From contig NC_059471.1 of NCBI RefSeq assembly GCF_018139145.2, forward strand, positions 207,781,494 to 207,845,493: DNA of 64,000 nt, read 5' to 3'. This DNA comes from Gymnogyps californianus (taxonomy: Eukaryota > Chordata > Aves > Accipitriformes > Cathartidae). Below are positions 1-25,060 of this stretch, one piece after another (the stretch's first letter is position 1; every line of letters starts with the position of its first letter). Below the pieces are notes generated by a model. That model did not search any database. It saw only the letters and a program-made list of their open reading frames with translations, and had not been told where the DNA came from. Position numbers and translations under genes: made by a program.

Positions 1-281
1 TTTCTGCAACAAAGTCACAATCTTGTTAGCAGAGAGTTGAATGAATATACAAATTTTAATCTGTCTCCTCACAGGTGGAGACACATGCAAGTAAAACCAC
101 TGATCTCCTCAATGACAACCATAGCTCAAGAATAAAAAATGCCTCTGATGGATTTGCACAATTGTGAAGATCTTGAGCATGGCTTCCTGTCCTTGTTTGC
201 ACTCCTTTTAAATTACATTATCAGAAGCAGCACGCTTATTCCAATCCAGTGCAGATACTAAGAGGCTGAGGAATGGTCATG

Positions 282-798
282 AGATGTCCAGCTCTGGAGT
301 CCTCAGTACAGGAAAGACATGGACCTGTTGGAGTGGGTCCAGAGGAGGGCCACAAAAATGATCAGAGGGATGGAACACCTCTCCTATGAGGACAGGCTGA
401 GAGAGTTGGGGTTGTTCAGCTTGGAGAAGAGAAGGCTCCGAGGAGACCTTATTGCGGCTTTTCAGTACTTAAAGGGGGCTTATAAGAAAGATGGGGACAG
501 ACTTTTTAGTAGGGCCTGTTGTGACAGGACAAGGGGTAACGGTTTTAAACTAAAAGAGAGTAGATTCAGACTAGATGTAAGGAAGAAATTTTTTATGATG
601 AGGGTGGTGAAACACTGGCACAGGTTGCCCAGAGAGGTGGTAGATGCCCCATCCCTGGAAACTTTCAAGGTCAGGTTGGACGGGGCTCTGAGCAACCTGA
701 TCTAGTTGAAGGTGTCCCTGCTCATTGCAGGGGGCTTGGACTAGATGGCCATTAAAGGTTTCTTCCAACCCAAACTATTCTATGATTCTATGATTCTA
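282..798 (+). mobile_element. CR1 LINE, 5'-truncated 3' end
   Basis: A 5'-truncated chicken-repeat-1 retroposon in plus orientation, starting in the C-terminal part of the reverse transcriptase frame. An open stretch at 319-705 reads [31 protein letters not shown], then [18 protein letters not shown], the standard CR1 ORF2 C-terminus, ending in a stop. The CR1 3' UTR follows (GGGCTTGGACTAGATGGCC near 730), and the tail is repeated ATTCTATG units (778-797). The frame is intact from the truncation to the stop, which points to a fairly young copy. It cannot transpose because endonuclease and most of the RT are missing. Its orientation is opposite to CACNA2D1. Confidence 0.93.
319..705 (+). pseudogene. 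CR1 ORF2 C-terminal fragment
   Basis: 128 codons left from the end of CR1 ORF2: the region after the RT palm that carries the conserved [19 protein letters not shown] block. It shares much of its sequence with the longer copy at 51914-53932. The catalytic motifs are absent. The Met at 319 is internal to the ancestral frame and is not a true start. Confidence 0.9.
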
Positions 799-3398
799 AA
801 TAAGTTCCCAAAGGTCTGTTGTGGAACCAAGTGACCATGAACTTGACATTGTGAAATCACTGCATGGATGAACGATCAAGACATGTTTCAGAAAATTCAG
901 TTCAATTTTGAGCCTCATCTAGCAAAGACAACATGTGCATTGCTACTGATTTTCACCCATGAAGACAAGTAAGTTTCTACCATGTTTAATGCAAAAATAG
1001 ACTAGGACTGTGAAATATTTTTTTCTGTATCAAAATGAGAATAAGTATATAAGAATATTCCCTCAATGCAGGATTGAGTCAGAGGACTGGTAATAGGAAC
1101 TGCCCAGTATTGGGCGCCACTTGGTGTAATCTGGACAAAATTTAAAGAAGAGTTTAAAAGTTGCTACCATCTATCAGACATTGAATGGAATATAAGTAAG
1201 GAAAGTGCTGTTTTAAAAAGAATAAAAACCCTCTAAACTCTGAGGCCTGATTTCCTATCAATTTAACTTGATTAGATTCTGTAGCATATGCCTTGTGAGA
1301 AGGAGGAACTTTTTACTGGAACATTCTACCATTTAAGTACAAATAGCAGAGCCATTGGAGATATCAAAGTTACAGGATCAACAGGAGAGGGCAGCTAATA
1401 CTATACATGAAAAATTAACTGCACAGTCCCAAGCAATTCTGCTGAGTATTGTTACGGTGTGCTTATACATATAAGGGTTGTGTAGTGTCTGCTTGATGTT
1501 GTATTTGCTTCACGTTCTTCTGCTAAGTCATTAAATTCGCTATCTTCAAGCTGGTTTACATTCAGAGTAAAACAGTTTCAAAAAGCTGTTGTAGAACTGT
1601 AACTGTGGGGCACACTCTGGCCAGAACTGCTCGTTTGGCACACCAGTCATGATTTCTTCTCATTAAGGTCCCCAAGAAGTAGAGCATGCATGTAAGGATC
1701 CATATGAAATTTGAGTATTTCCTATTGCTGGGAAACGTGTCTGTCTTATTAGAGAAACCAGTAGCAATCTTTATCAGGAATGAGAATTTTGGACAAGAAA
1801 ATAAAGAGCTCAACAAGCTGTTCAGAAAGCACAAGTACGTAATATAACTGTAAGATGAATTTGCTTGTCCCAAACAGTCTTCATTTATGGCATATAAATG
1901 TTATATTTTTTTCTCACTATTTTCTTCCCATTCAACCACAATATAAACTACCAAACCCATCCTCACACACCTCCGCAAGCATATTAAGTACTTTGTTTTG
2001 GGATTCATACACAGAAGTAGGCTGGGTCCATTTCCTGGTGAACAGACTGTAAGACCTCTTCAACTGTCGCCTGATTAATGATGCACCAAAGCAACCAAGA
2101 AACAAAACAATTCTTCTTTTCATAAGTACATCATTTCTTTTACTATAAGCCAGTAAAACTAGCAAATCTAGAGGGAAAAATTATACAAACTGACATTACA
2201 AAATGAACATCTTTTCACCATTTCACAGTATTTTTCTGGTTTTGTTTGTTCCTGTAAATGTAATTGCCTGTGTTCCTATCTTACCTCATCTTGGGACTTG
2301 ACCAGTGTTTCAAATGTTTTTTCTCCACTTTCTCCATCTATCATTTTTTTCCGAATCTATTGGCAAGGAAGAAAAGGAAAAAAAAAAAAAACCAACCCTA
2401 GGTGTTGCATGTAACATGAATAATCTTTTCAGTGATTCAAAATATTTCACAGAAACAGAGAATGGTAATGCATATGAAAGTCATAGCTCTTAAAAAAAAA
2501 AGTTAAGTTTACAATTTTCAGATTTTTCTAATTAGAAGTTGCTTTATCCAAATATATATTGAATCAGTAAAATTATGAAGCAACATTTTTTGTATACTTT
2601 GTGTAGCAAGACCATCCCATAAAACCCCCTGATGTTGGGCACTAGAGAGAGTATGAATTCTGTGAGGATGAGAAGGAGCTTTGTCTAGCGTTTCTCGTGC
2701 TTCCCAGCACATCTGTGTGAGCCTGGTAGCAGCAGTGATTCACAAAAACATTTTTATACCAGTCCGAGAGTAATTCCTCTCTGAAGCAGGCATTTCAAAG
2801 AAACTTAAGGCAGAATTCAATAGATACCAAGAAATGTTGATTAGTGTCATTATGAAAGAACAATTTCAAATAAAGTGAAAAATATGTTAAAAAAATGTAA
2901 AATGTTTAAAACCCCTTCATTTTATTTCACAGAACTAACAACTATTTTTAAGAATTCTGATTTCTGAATGTATTACAAAATTAGTAACTGAAAAATATAC
3001 AGAGGAATTAATTTGTTGTCAATACTTAACTTTATTTCTCAGTTCTCTCTCTCACCACAGCAATAAGCTTGTGTTAGTAAGAGATAGGGAAATACTTTTA
3101 GAATATTTCAGGTAATATATTCATATCCTATTAAAAAGTGTTCTGTTCTGAAAAATGTTACAAGCCCCCTCCCCAGGAATTGCCACTTAATGAAGAAGAA
3201 TTATTTAAATAGCAATCATGATGTCTTTCAAAATGAGAGGAATATAATGCATTGCCCTTGCCTACAAATAATACCGGGTCTCAATTTGTTTCATTATAAC
3301 TTAATCTCTCTATAAAGCCATCATCTTGACAAATTTAAAATTGAAATTTATAGTGAAACAGTTTCCCATTCAAAATCTAGAACATTTATTGCTTTTCA

Positions 3399-7237
<3,839 letters not shown>

Positions 7238-7294
7238 CTGTACATTGGGTCTCCTTTTTCTCAATTTAACTTTTGGTATGCCCACACCAATTTG
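7238..7294 (-). CDS. CACNA2D1: CACNA2D1 alternative cassette exon (splice region A)
   Basis: A 57-nt, phase-0 exon of 19 codons: QIGVGIPKVKLRKRRPNVQ. It corresponds to region A of mammalian alpha-2/delta-1, the 19-residue basic segment whose inclusion varies between tissues; the major brain form lacks it. Both flanking junctions are phase 0, so including or skipping it leaves the frame intact, giving QPK-QIGVG or QPK-NPKSQ. The acceptor is GTTACTTCAG with an upstream T-run, and the donor GTAACTTTG is weak after position +4, consistent with regulated use. The basic cluster KLRKRRP is kept. Region A in mammals starts with Pro rather than Gln, and TIN is replaced by KVK here. Confidence 0.94.
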
Positions 7295-12527
<5,233 letters not shown>

Positions 12528-12602
12528 TGTAAATCGGGGTGTCAGTTTTTTTATGTCCTCCAAAGAGACATCAACCCCCATTACTCCAAGAATCAGCTGA
12601 TT
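12528..12602 (-). CDS. CACNA2D1: CACNA2D1 exon: Cache region, [14 protein letters not shown]
   Basis: A 75-nt, phase-0 exon of 25 codons, running [12 protein letters not shown] to KKLTPRFT. The acceptor is CTTACCAG and the donor [21 protein letters not shown] is a conserved Cache-domain strand-helix element. In bacterial and alpha-2/delta dCache domains, the Asp in GVDV belongs to the amino acid-binding motif (family knowledge). It differs from mammals by KKL in place of KRL. Two 11-bp direct repeats of AAATCATACAT lie about 30-50 bp downstream of the donor, at 12476-12497. Confidence 0.96.
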
Positions 12603-14210
12603 CTGGTAAGATTCCAAAATGTTAGAATATGTTTGACATATTTACAATGCAGAATAACTGCAACAGTCAGTGAATTTTGATTTTGCCTTCGTCTCTTGTT
12701 TGACAGATACTACTTGAAAAGTTGCCTATTTACTTATGCATCTGTTCTAAATATTTTAAATAACATCCAAGTGATTCAAAATAACATTCAATACATTCAG
12801 AATTTAGTACAGAATATGAAAATTGTTTATGAAGTTGAATATGGATGCTTTCCTGGATGAATAAACAATAAATGTAAGAATAAAACAGGTGAAAGCAAAA
12901 GTGATGCATTAATATTGCCAATGATGTAGATACTTAATTACTAGCACCAATATAGAGCTACTATTGCATGCTTAGGTTGGGCAATTGATAAGTAAGACCC
13001 CAAAACAACTAACCTCTTTTGGTTATGGTATAATGGTGAATAAAAAAAAAAACCAATAAAACCAAAAAATCCAGTGACTATAACAATCATCAGCATTTGA
13101 AATCAGGGACTTATGCACTACATTTACTTCACTTGTAATTTATTTTCCTATTACAGAAAAGGAGGGCAGTCATTTACATAGTATCATCTGAATGCCTTCT
13201 CCATATTAAATAAATTTGGAATATGTATTGGAAGATGCATCTTGCAGTCTGTAACCTAAAATCCAGGTAGAGACATAAGTCGAGCAGATTCAAGTTCTCC
13301 TCTTGTTCCTCTGTGCTAGACCATGGCTGGTTTACTTCTCAGAAAGACATCCTTTGATAATCAGTAGTCTCTTACTTTACAACCAGACTCAGTGAATTCC
13401 AGGCATTGTCTTGTAGATAAGATTATGAAACCTTTTTTGTTTTGTTTTGTTTTTAAAGGGAAACTAAGAGAACTATTCTGAAAGTAAATAAAAGAAATGG
13501 TAGTGATCAAATTTGTATTTATTCATTCTGAGTCTATGCAATATCTGAGAAACCGAATCAAAGAATATCTTGTCTAAACTTCTGCATATTTTGACCTGAA
13601 TGAATATGAGTATCACACCAAATGTACAGTATTTTACCACACACTGTAAAATATATTCTAGGTCTGATTTTATAAAAACATTATTCTGATTTTGTGAAGA
13701 GGACATAAATTCATTCCATATCAGACAGTAATAGGGATGGGCAATTGTATTTATTTAATACTTAGATTTTAATCTAAGTAAGTACACCGTGCTATTTTCT
13801 ATTATCATTACAACATTAAATTCTCTACATCATTGTTTTTTATCCTGAAATGTCATAGCTTCACAGATTTGTTATAAATTTGTCTGGGCATTCCTTTCTT
13901 GGCAAGGCCTAAATAATATCATCATCTACTTCCCATCTACTGAGCACTTAACGCATTCCCACTGCCACCAGGTCACAGAGATAGATCAGGGAATGTCATA
14001 CCCTGAAACTCAGAACTATAAAAAGGGTCATCCGCATTATCTTGTTCCCAGGATGTTTTCAGGTAATTAGAGATGACCCTTTTGCTTCTGACGTACAAGA
14101 CAATTAAACTGTAGAAAGCTCTATGGAAATACACATTTTTCAAGGAGTTTAGCATTAAATTTAATCCAAATAACTGATTTTGTTTTGTTTTGTTTTAATG
14201 AATAGCTTAC
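12603..14210 (-). other. CACNA2D1: CACNA2D1 intron
   Basis: A 1.6-kb AT-rich intron with T/G homopurine-pyrimidine stretches (TTTTG units at 13436-13454 and 14179-14197). No transposon or RNA gene is recognised. Confidence 0.8.
14179..14197. repeat. (TTTTG)n simple repeat next to a donor
   Basis: About four TTTTG units. On the transcribed strand this reads as AAAAC repeats starting some 14 nt past the GTAAGC donor of the exon at 14211-14279. CA-rich intronic tracts near donors can bind hnRNP proteins; that role here is speculation. Confidence 0.75.
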
Positions 14211-14279
14211 TATTTTCCCATTTTGTTCCTTTGTTAGATTGAAGACAGGTAGAGTTCCTGTAATCACAAGGCCCAGCTC
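14211..14279 (-). CDS. CACNA2D1: CACNA2D1 exon: Cache region, ELGLVITGTLPVFNLT
   Basis: A 69-nt, phase-0 exon of 23 codons: ELGLVITGTLPVFN followed by LTKEQNGKI. The acceptor is TTTCCTAG and the donor GTAAGCTATT. The first 14 residues match mammals exactly, but the tail is quite different. Human, as I recall, reads FNITGQFENKTNLK before NQLIL, while here FNLTKEQNGKI joins NQLIL, three codons shorter. The N-L-T sequon is kept at the N-I-T position; a second mammalian sequon (N-K-T) is absent. Just beyond the donor the intron has a repeated AAAAC tract (complement of 14179-14197). A missed micro-exon could also explain the length difference, but phases close without one. Confidence 0.93.
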
Positions 14280-18929
<4,650 letters not shown>

Positions 18930-18979
18930 CTGGGTGTTAATTCTTATGGCTCCAATGGACGGAATTTCATAATAATAGC
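18930..18979 (-). CDS. CACNA2D1: CACNA2D1 exon: end of VWA domain, YYYEIPSIGAIRINTQ
   Basis: A 50-nt exon. Its first two bases (GC) complete the split glycine codon, then 16 codons read YYYEIPSIGAIRINTQ, identical to the mammalian peptide as I remember it. The acceptor is TTTTAG at 18980-18985 and the donor GTAAGTGTG at 18921-18929. This is the last helix of the VWA domain and leads into the linker to the Cache region. It is the shortest exon of the window. Skipping it would shift the frame (50 is not a multiple of 3), so it is expected to be constitutive. Confidence 0.95.
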
Positions 18980-21048
18980 CTAAAATTTGGAACAGAAAAA
19001 ATACATTCTTACTGTAATAGATTGCTAGGTCTCTTCATCTTGAGGAATTTCATTTAGCTTGTAATTTCTAATATAATTTTTATAGAAATTACCATGTATG
19101 AATGGAATACTTTTTTAGTAGATGCGTGGCCACCTATGACAGGTCACCATGCCATATTGGCCAAGCTAGTTACTCTGAAGCAGTGAGAGCACATAATGTG
19201 TTTCTTTTGTCTGTTGATTTTAAAGCTGAGATAATGTACTGAATTTGTACTCCTGACTTCCCAGTTACTCTGATGTGCAAGTATATTTAATGGTCATCTT
19301 AATACACTGTGACAGCAACGTAATTATGTGCTGAATGCATATAGGAATGCAAGTATAGCTACAGCCTACCCACAATAGTGAAGTTCATAGCAGAAAAAAT
19401 ATAAGGCACTCTGTGGAAAGGACAAAAAAATCAAACTCATATTTCTTCTAACTAAACATCAGAAATGTCTTTATTCATCATTGATTTTATCACCTATTTG
19501 TTTGAATTAAAAATATTGTCCATATGCACCAATAAGACTGAAAAGACAGGCACTGCGATCCAGTTTCAGACCACGTAAGTTGTAAGTCAAATTGGAAGGA
19601 AGGGGGAGAGGACTGGGGAGGTGAGAGTACTGAGATTAGTCATTTACTTTGCCGTAAGCAATGTGTGACTTGACAATAAATTAAAACTTTAATTAAGGAA
19701 AAATTAAATAAAACTTTGCTTCTTTGGATATGCAACCAAATAATCACATCAATTTTGGACAGAAGATAATGATCATTTTGCCTCGATAATGAGATGACAT
19801 AGGTGGTTATGCTTTAAGCCAGCTGGTCCTCATTTGTTTTGAAACAATGGAGTTCACATGCACACAGTATTTTGAGATAAAAAGACATTAGTTAAAAAAT
19901 CCCTGTTCAAAAACCCAAACATTGATTTTCTGTAACTATCTGACAGTACAATCTGCTCCTCATGAAGCTGTAGTGTCTTCTGCGTAACTTGCCAGCATAC
20001 TGAGGGATTCATGAGGTTATATGTATGCTATTCATACAGGCTATGGATTCTTCTGTATCATTATTTTTTTCTGTATCTATATCTTTCTCTTTCTCTTATC
20101 TTTGGTTTATGTTATTCTCATGCCTGAGAATCGTAGCTTATCCTCCTTCCCTGGCAGTCTTAATTTTCAAGACCCTTCGTAATCTACCCCACCTCTCACC
20201 TCTTGCTTCTCACTGATTTGTAAAATACTTTCACATTTTCAGTCAGGCCTGCAAATTGCTCTATTTAAAATATTAAACAGTATTGTTTGATAATTTCTCT
20301 ATTTTCTATTTATCTGTATTTGTCTCTTATCTCTTGTTCCATAATTATGCTATAAGGTATTTGAGGCACTTCTTTCTCACACTCTTTTTAAATGTTTCTG
20401 ACCACATTTTTCATGTAGAACTTTTAGGAGAAAGCATTTTACTTCCTTACTTTCACCTTTTTTACTTTTTTTTTCCCCCTATATAAAGAAATCAGGATAA
20501 AAATAAAAGATGTAAGATGCTCTTAGAAGCTATGAAATCACAGCAAGAATAATTTTAATATTTTCAACAAAAGAAGGAAAAATAATGCAAGTCATCTTGT
20601 CCCTTGTAAGTTTTGGAGAAAAAGAGAAAGAAATCAACCAGCCAACCAACCACACAAAAAATCCCTTTGTCAGACTCCTTAATATAAACCAGCTTTTCCT
20701 AATTTCTTATCTGTCATCAGTTCCATCTTTTCATAGATGGCTATTACAACAAGAATTCTCAAAACTGAACCATAATATCTTATTATTATAAAAAATACCG
20801 TGTTATTTTTCTTACAATATAAAGTGTTAAATAAAGTCATCATAAATAAATATGCGAGCTTATTCTTTTTATATATATTTTTTCATATACACATTATTTC
20901 ATCAAATAATAACTTCTTGGAACTTCTATTAAAAAATACAATAAAGCTAAAAATCAGGCTGAAAAAAATCTGTAATTTTTAGAGAATAATAAAGATATCA
21001 CCTATCCAAAGCTCTAGCAAATAATAGTCTCAAAGAAAAACACAGTAC
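18980..21048 (-). other. CACNA2D1: CACNA2D1 intron
   Basis: A 2.07-kb AT-rich intron with T-rich patches (20033-20100, 20455-20480). Nothing else is recognised. Confidence 0.8.
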
Positions 21049-21127
21049 CTTTATTTTCACAGGCCATCCACTGTATGGGTCCTTTGTCATAATTATGTTG
21101 ACCAACAGAAAATGTGAACACACGTAC
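21049..21127 (-). CDS. CACNA2D1: CACNA2D1 exon: VWA domain, [12 protein letters not shown]
   Basis: A 79-nt exon: 26 codons from [10 protein letters not shown] to MACENK, plus one base of a glycine codon completed in the next exon (phase 1 end). It encodes a core strand of the VWA fold and the stretch [17 protein letters not shown], which is nearly identical to mammalian alpha-2/delta-1. The acceptor is GCATAG at 21128-21133. The donor is GTACTGTG (complement of 21041-21048), a weaker match to the U1 consensus than the other donors in this gene, although the last exon base is G. No stop or frameshift is seen. Confidence 0.96.
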
Positions 21128-21407
21128 CTATGCAAGTTAAAAACCAATGCATATAACTTAACTATATGTCATTAATTAGCTGTGACTCTCAAGTTAATGA
21201 TACTTGGATTTTTCATACCTTTGAATAGAAAAAGAAAACTGTGAATTTTCCATTTTTTATCACCATAATAGATACACTGTTATTATGATATTTTATGTAT
21301 TCCTATTATTTGGTCCATGAAGTAGAACTCAAGAAGAAAGTTCTTTCATACATCTTTCATACTTTAAAGCTCTTACATTGGTTACTGTCCATGAACCATT
21401 TAGATTT

Positions 21408-21430
21408 CTTTTTTTTTTTTTTTCCCCCCC
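21408..21430. repeat. T-run followed by C7
   Basis: A run of about 16 T followed by CCCCCCC. On the minus strand this is G7 followed by a poly-A run. No body of a SINE or processed gene is recognisable next to it, so it is listed only as low-complexity sequence. Confidence 0.7.
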
Positions 21431-24400
21431 TAGGGCGGTATTTATAACTCTTCAGGTTTTGTTAAATTAGTTGACATAATCTCCTATCAATATTAGATGC
21501 TCACCAATGAATTAAAATGAACATATGCATGGCAGTAGAATTCAAAGCAATGCAAACCAGGATTTTTTAGGATATAAAATAATTTCAGGGAAAAACCTGA
21601 AATTTTCAGATACCACAGAAAAGAAATTCTGATTTTGCTCAGACTTTCAGTCTTTGTTATGTAAAATCACGAAATTAGTTCAACAGAGTTCCATAGAAGG
21701 GTTAAGCTTCTGATATTTCACTTTAAGCTCTTGATACTCATTAAAGCCATGTGTTTTATAAGCATAATTCTATTCTGTTTAGCCAATGCAACTCCAATCT
21801 ATCTCAGCAACTGAGGGGAGTCATGGCTTCAGAAGAATTCACCAAGTTCTAACCAAGTTTTAGACTGAAAACAGGCTTTTAGCTGAAATTATTTTCCATG
21901 CAAATTGTCTAATTTGAATGAGAAAAATTAAAACCAAACCCCTGTATTGCTGTATACACATTAAAAATCCTACAATACACATAGAAAAATTACAAATATT
22001 ATGTTTCAGCTTCTGGCTGAATATTTTGCTGCAAAGCTGAGCGTTTCTGTAAAAGGTGGGAAAAATATTTTCCCAACAGTTTTAATAAGCTGTTCACTAT
22101 TATCATGTCTCTCTGAAGGAATGTCCAAGGATGAGACTGCCTTTCCTTTTCAGGCATCTGTTTCTTTATGGACCGTTAACTTTACCACTTCACTTTACAA
22201 ATCATAGATGACAACATGAAATCAGAATATGAATTCCTTTCTATGGAACTTGATGACTATGTTTAAAATTAAAACATGATACAATTAATTTGCATGCAGA
22301 CTATAACTGAGTAATAAGGTAATGTTTCTTTAAATAATATTCACAATATAAAATTGCAGAGACTCCTTGTAAACTACTAATCATTGCTAAGTTTTTAATG
22401 ATTATTTATAAAAATTTTCATCACATTATTTAGCATGTGTGTTTACTACCTAAACCTTCATTTCTCAAATAAGTAACAAAAATTGTGTGACATAATCAGA
22501 GCCTATGTATTAACCGAGAGCTGTAGGAATAGCTCCAAATCATCAATCAGCAGCTAGCAAATGGTGAAACTTTATTAGTGTTGACCCCTATATGCAAGGA
22601 GGGCGAACAAAGCTTTGTGCTAGATGTCATTTTTAATTAACAATATGTTTTAATTTGCTTTATCCATACAAGCCCTTTGTTTCTGCAGTTAAAAGCAGAA
22701 TTAAAGCAACTACTCTGCTGCACTGAATGCTGATTCAGGTGCTTGTTTTTTTTTTTTTTAAATGCAGACAAAATTTGAAGTTTTTCAATAAAACTAATAA
22801 GATTATCCCATACAGGGTCATTTCTCAGTAATGAGTCAAGCCAATTACACTTCTACTTACACAGACAGGTATGGGAACGACTGTACATGTGCAATGGTAA
22901 AATTTCATTGTCATAGTTCATATGGATAGAGACAGATGAAAAATGCCTTCTATTACCTTGAAAATACCAGTATTGATAGTGCGAACATGATTTCACCTGA
23001 TATGTCTACATCTCATTTATTTTTTTAATAATGTATCACATTGTAACTTCAAGTTACCTTTGCCATCCCCCGTTTATTCTTGACCTCTTTTACAAAATGT
23101 TAGCTATAACTCTTCTAATGGATCTTTCTGTTTCTATTTAATTACCATCTATTTTTTCCAAGATGAGTATCACAATGCTATTTTCTATCGATATCTCTCA
23201 GCTCACAAGGTCCCTGCCTACTATACTCCTGTTCTCTTTTTTTGGACTCACCACTGCTCCCAGTTTAGTGTCCACTAAACACTTGATTCAGAACACATTC
23301 TTCTCAAAAATTAAGGTACAATAAGAAAAACCCCGCTGAAGACCACTAGTTAGATAGTTGAGTGACCTGATGTCTCTTTTGGATTAAAAGTAACTAATTA
23401 AGTTAAGACAGAGTCATGTGGGTTTGCTTGCGTGTGTATAAAACACATGAGTCAATTAGACTGGACTGTCTAGCATTTGATCTCAAATGTAAAAATGAAA
23501 TACTGCATTGGATTCAAGTTGCGAAATGGTATGTAAATTAGGGAAAAGAAGCAGCATGTTAAATCTGCAACTAATCTATAAAGAATTTAGAATTTAAATT
23601 ATTGACAACAAGCAGAGGACGATATATCTGATTTACTGTTCCTTGGATAATTAACAGAGATAAAGAACTGCAATGAAAATTGGAGTTTTTAATTGTTACT
23701 TGGTTTGGCAAGAGGGTGGAACATTCAAAAGAGTTTTCTTTTTCCTATTGCCTCATCTGGAATTGAGTAGAATGACAGACCAGCTGGAAAAATGAGTCAG
23801 CAAGTCAAATTAAACAAGCCAATTTTAGCAAAAAAACATGCTCTGTGCTAACATTTTCTGTGACAGGACCCAGAGTCAGCCAAAGGACTGAGATGCATCT
23901 GTCTATACCTTTTCCTTATAGACATCTCTCCAAAGAAGACAAAAGGCTTTTAAAATAAAAAAGACAAATTTAATTACTTTTAATAGGGAATTTATGACTG
24001 AGAACACTTCGAGCAACTAGGTCAGACGCAATGGATATCAGCACCTCTCCCTTTGCCTGTCCTTCCTTTTAAGTTTGGTTTCAACCAATTAAGTAGATTT
24101 CTGAGTTGAAGCAAACTGCCAAGTACTCCTTGATCCCAAGAAGTTGTTTTCCATCACCACTGAAGCCTGGTTATTTCTTCTCTGTGCTTCACTGCAGCCT
24201 CTTAGGTTCTGCGTGAACTACAGGTTCCTGGGTCCTTTTGCTATGACTCCTGCTCTCCATCATCCACACCAGCGGATGGACACTTCTGTCCTCCAAACCG
24301 TTTCCCAGGGGAAGTGCAACCTTACCTCCATACAGGGGAGACCCATTTATTCTCTTCATAAAGAAACATAACTTTCAAATCAATAAAAACCAATGGAACA

Positions 24401-24629
24401 ATCAGAAAAACAAATAGGAGTTGTCACACTTTCTGGTTTTCAATGGGACTATTCAAAGTAAAGTACTTCTAGAAAACTCATACCCTTAGAATGGAGAACT
24501 AGAGATGGGCACCAGCCTGCTCGGCCAGCCCAGTCAGACACAGTCTTGAAACTGTTCTGAAATATAAAAGTTCTAATTTCTACCACCAAGAGTTCAAGTC
24601 CAAAGCTGTGTTAGTTCTGTCAGGAATAT

Positions 24630-24735
24630 AGGGTATATTATTATATAATATTATATATATATTTTATAATATATATAATTATATAGTTAAATATATAGAA
24701 TAATACTATATTAATATAGGCTATATTAATAATAG
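24630..24735. repeat. AT-rich palindromic low-complexity block
   Basis: Roughly 100 bp made almost only of A and T, with many self-complementary TATATAAT-type units and the repeated word TATATTAATA at its right end. Such blocks can extrude cruciforms and are prone to length change. Confidence 0.85.
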
Positions 24736-24890
24736 AGTAGCTAATTCTCTGTATTTTTCTCACTCTGAAACTAACCTTGGGGAGAAAACAAAATCTTTTA
24801 TTCTTTGTATTATTCATTTACACTATATAGTAGAGCAATATACTTCTTAACAAACAAATCAAGTGTAGAATTAATGTAAGGACAGTCAGA

Positions 24891-25060
24891 CAGTGAGGGG
24901 CACAGGCTGCCCGGAGAGGTTGTAAAGTCTGCCTCCTTTGAGGTTTTAAAGACCAGACTAGATAAAGCCCTGAGCAACCTGGCTTGATCTTATTCCTGAC
25001 ATTGGACTAGAGACCTCTGGAGGTCCCTTGCAACCTGACTTATCCTAGGACCCTATGAAG
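24891..25060 (+). mobile_element. CR1 LINE, short 3' end
   Basis: About 170 bp matching the last part of CR1: CACAGGCTGCCCGGAGAGGT (end of ORF2), then AAGCCCTGAGCAACCTGG, then GGACTAGAGACCTCTGGAGG of the 3' UTR, and a decayed tail near 25055. It is in plus orientation, antisense to CACNA2D1, and strongly 5'-truncated. Divergence from the CR1 copies at 282 and 51832 shows that it is old. Confidence 0.88.

Noticed and set aside
1112..1125. Another CTCF-like word (GCGCCACTTGGTGT)
   Set aside because: Only 12 of 14 core positions match, expected by chance.
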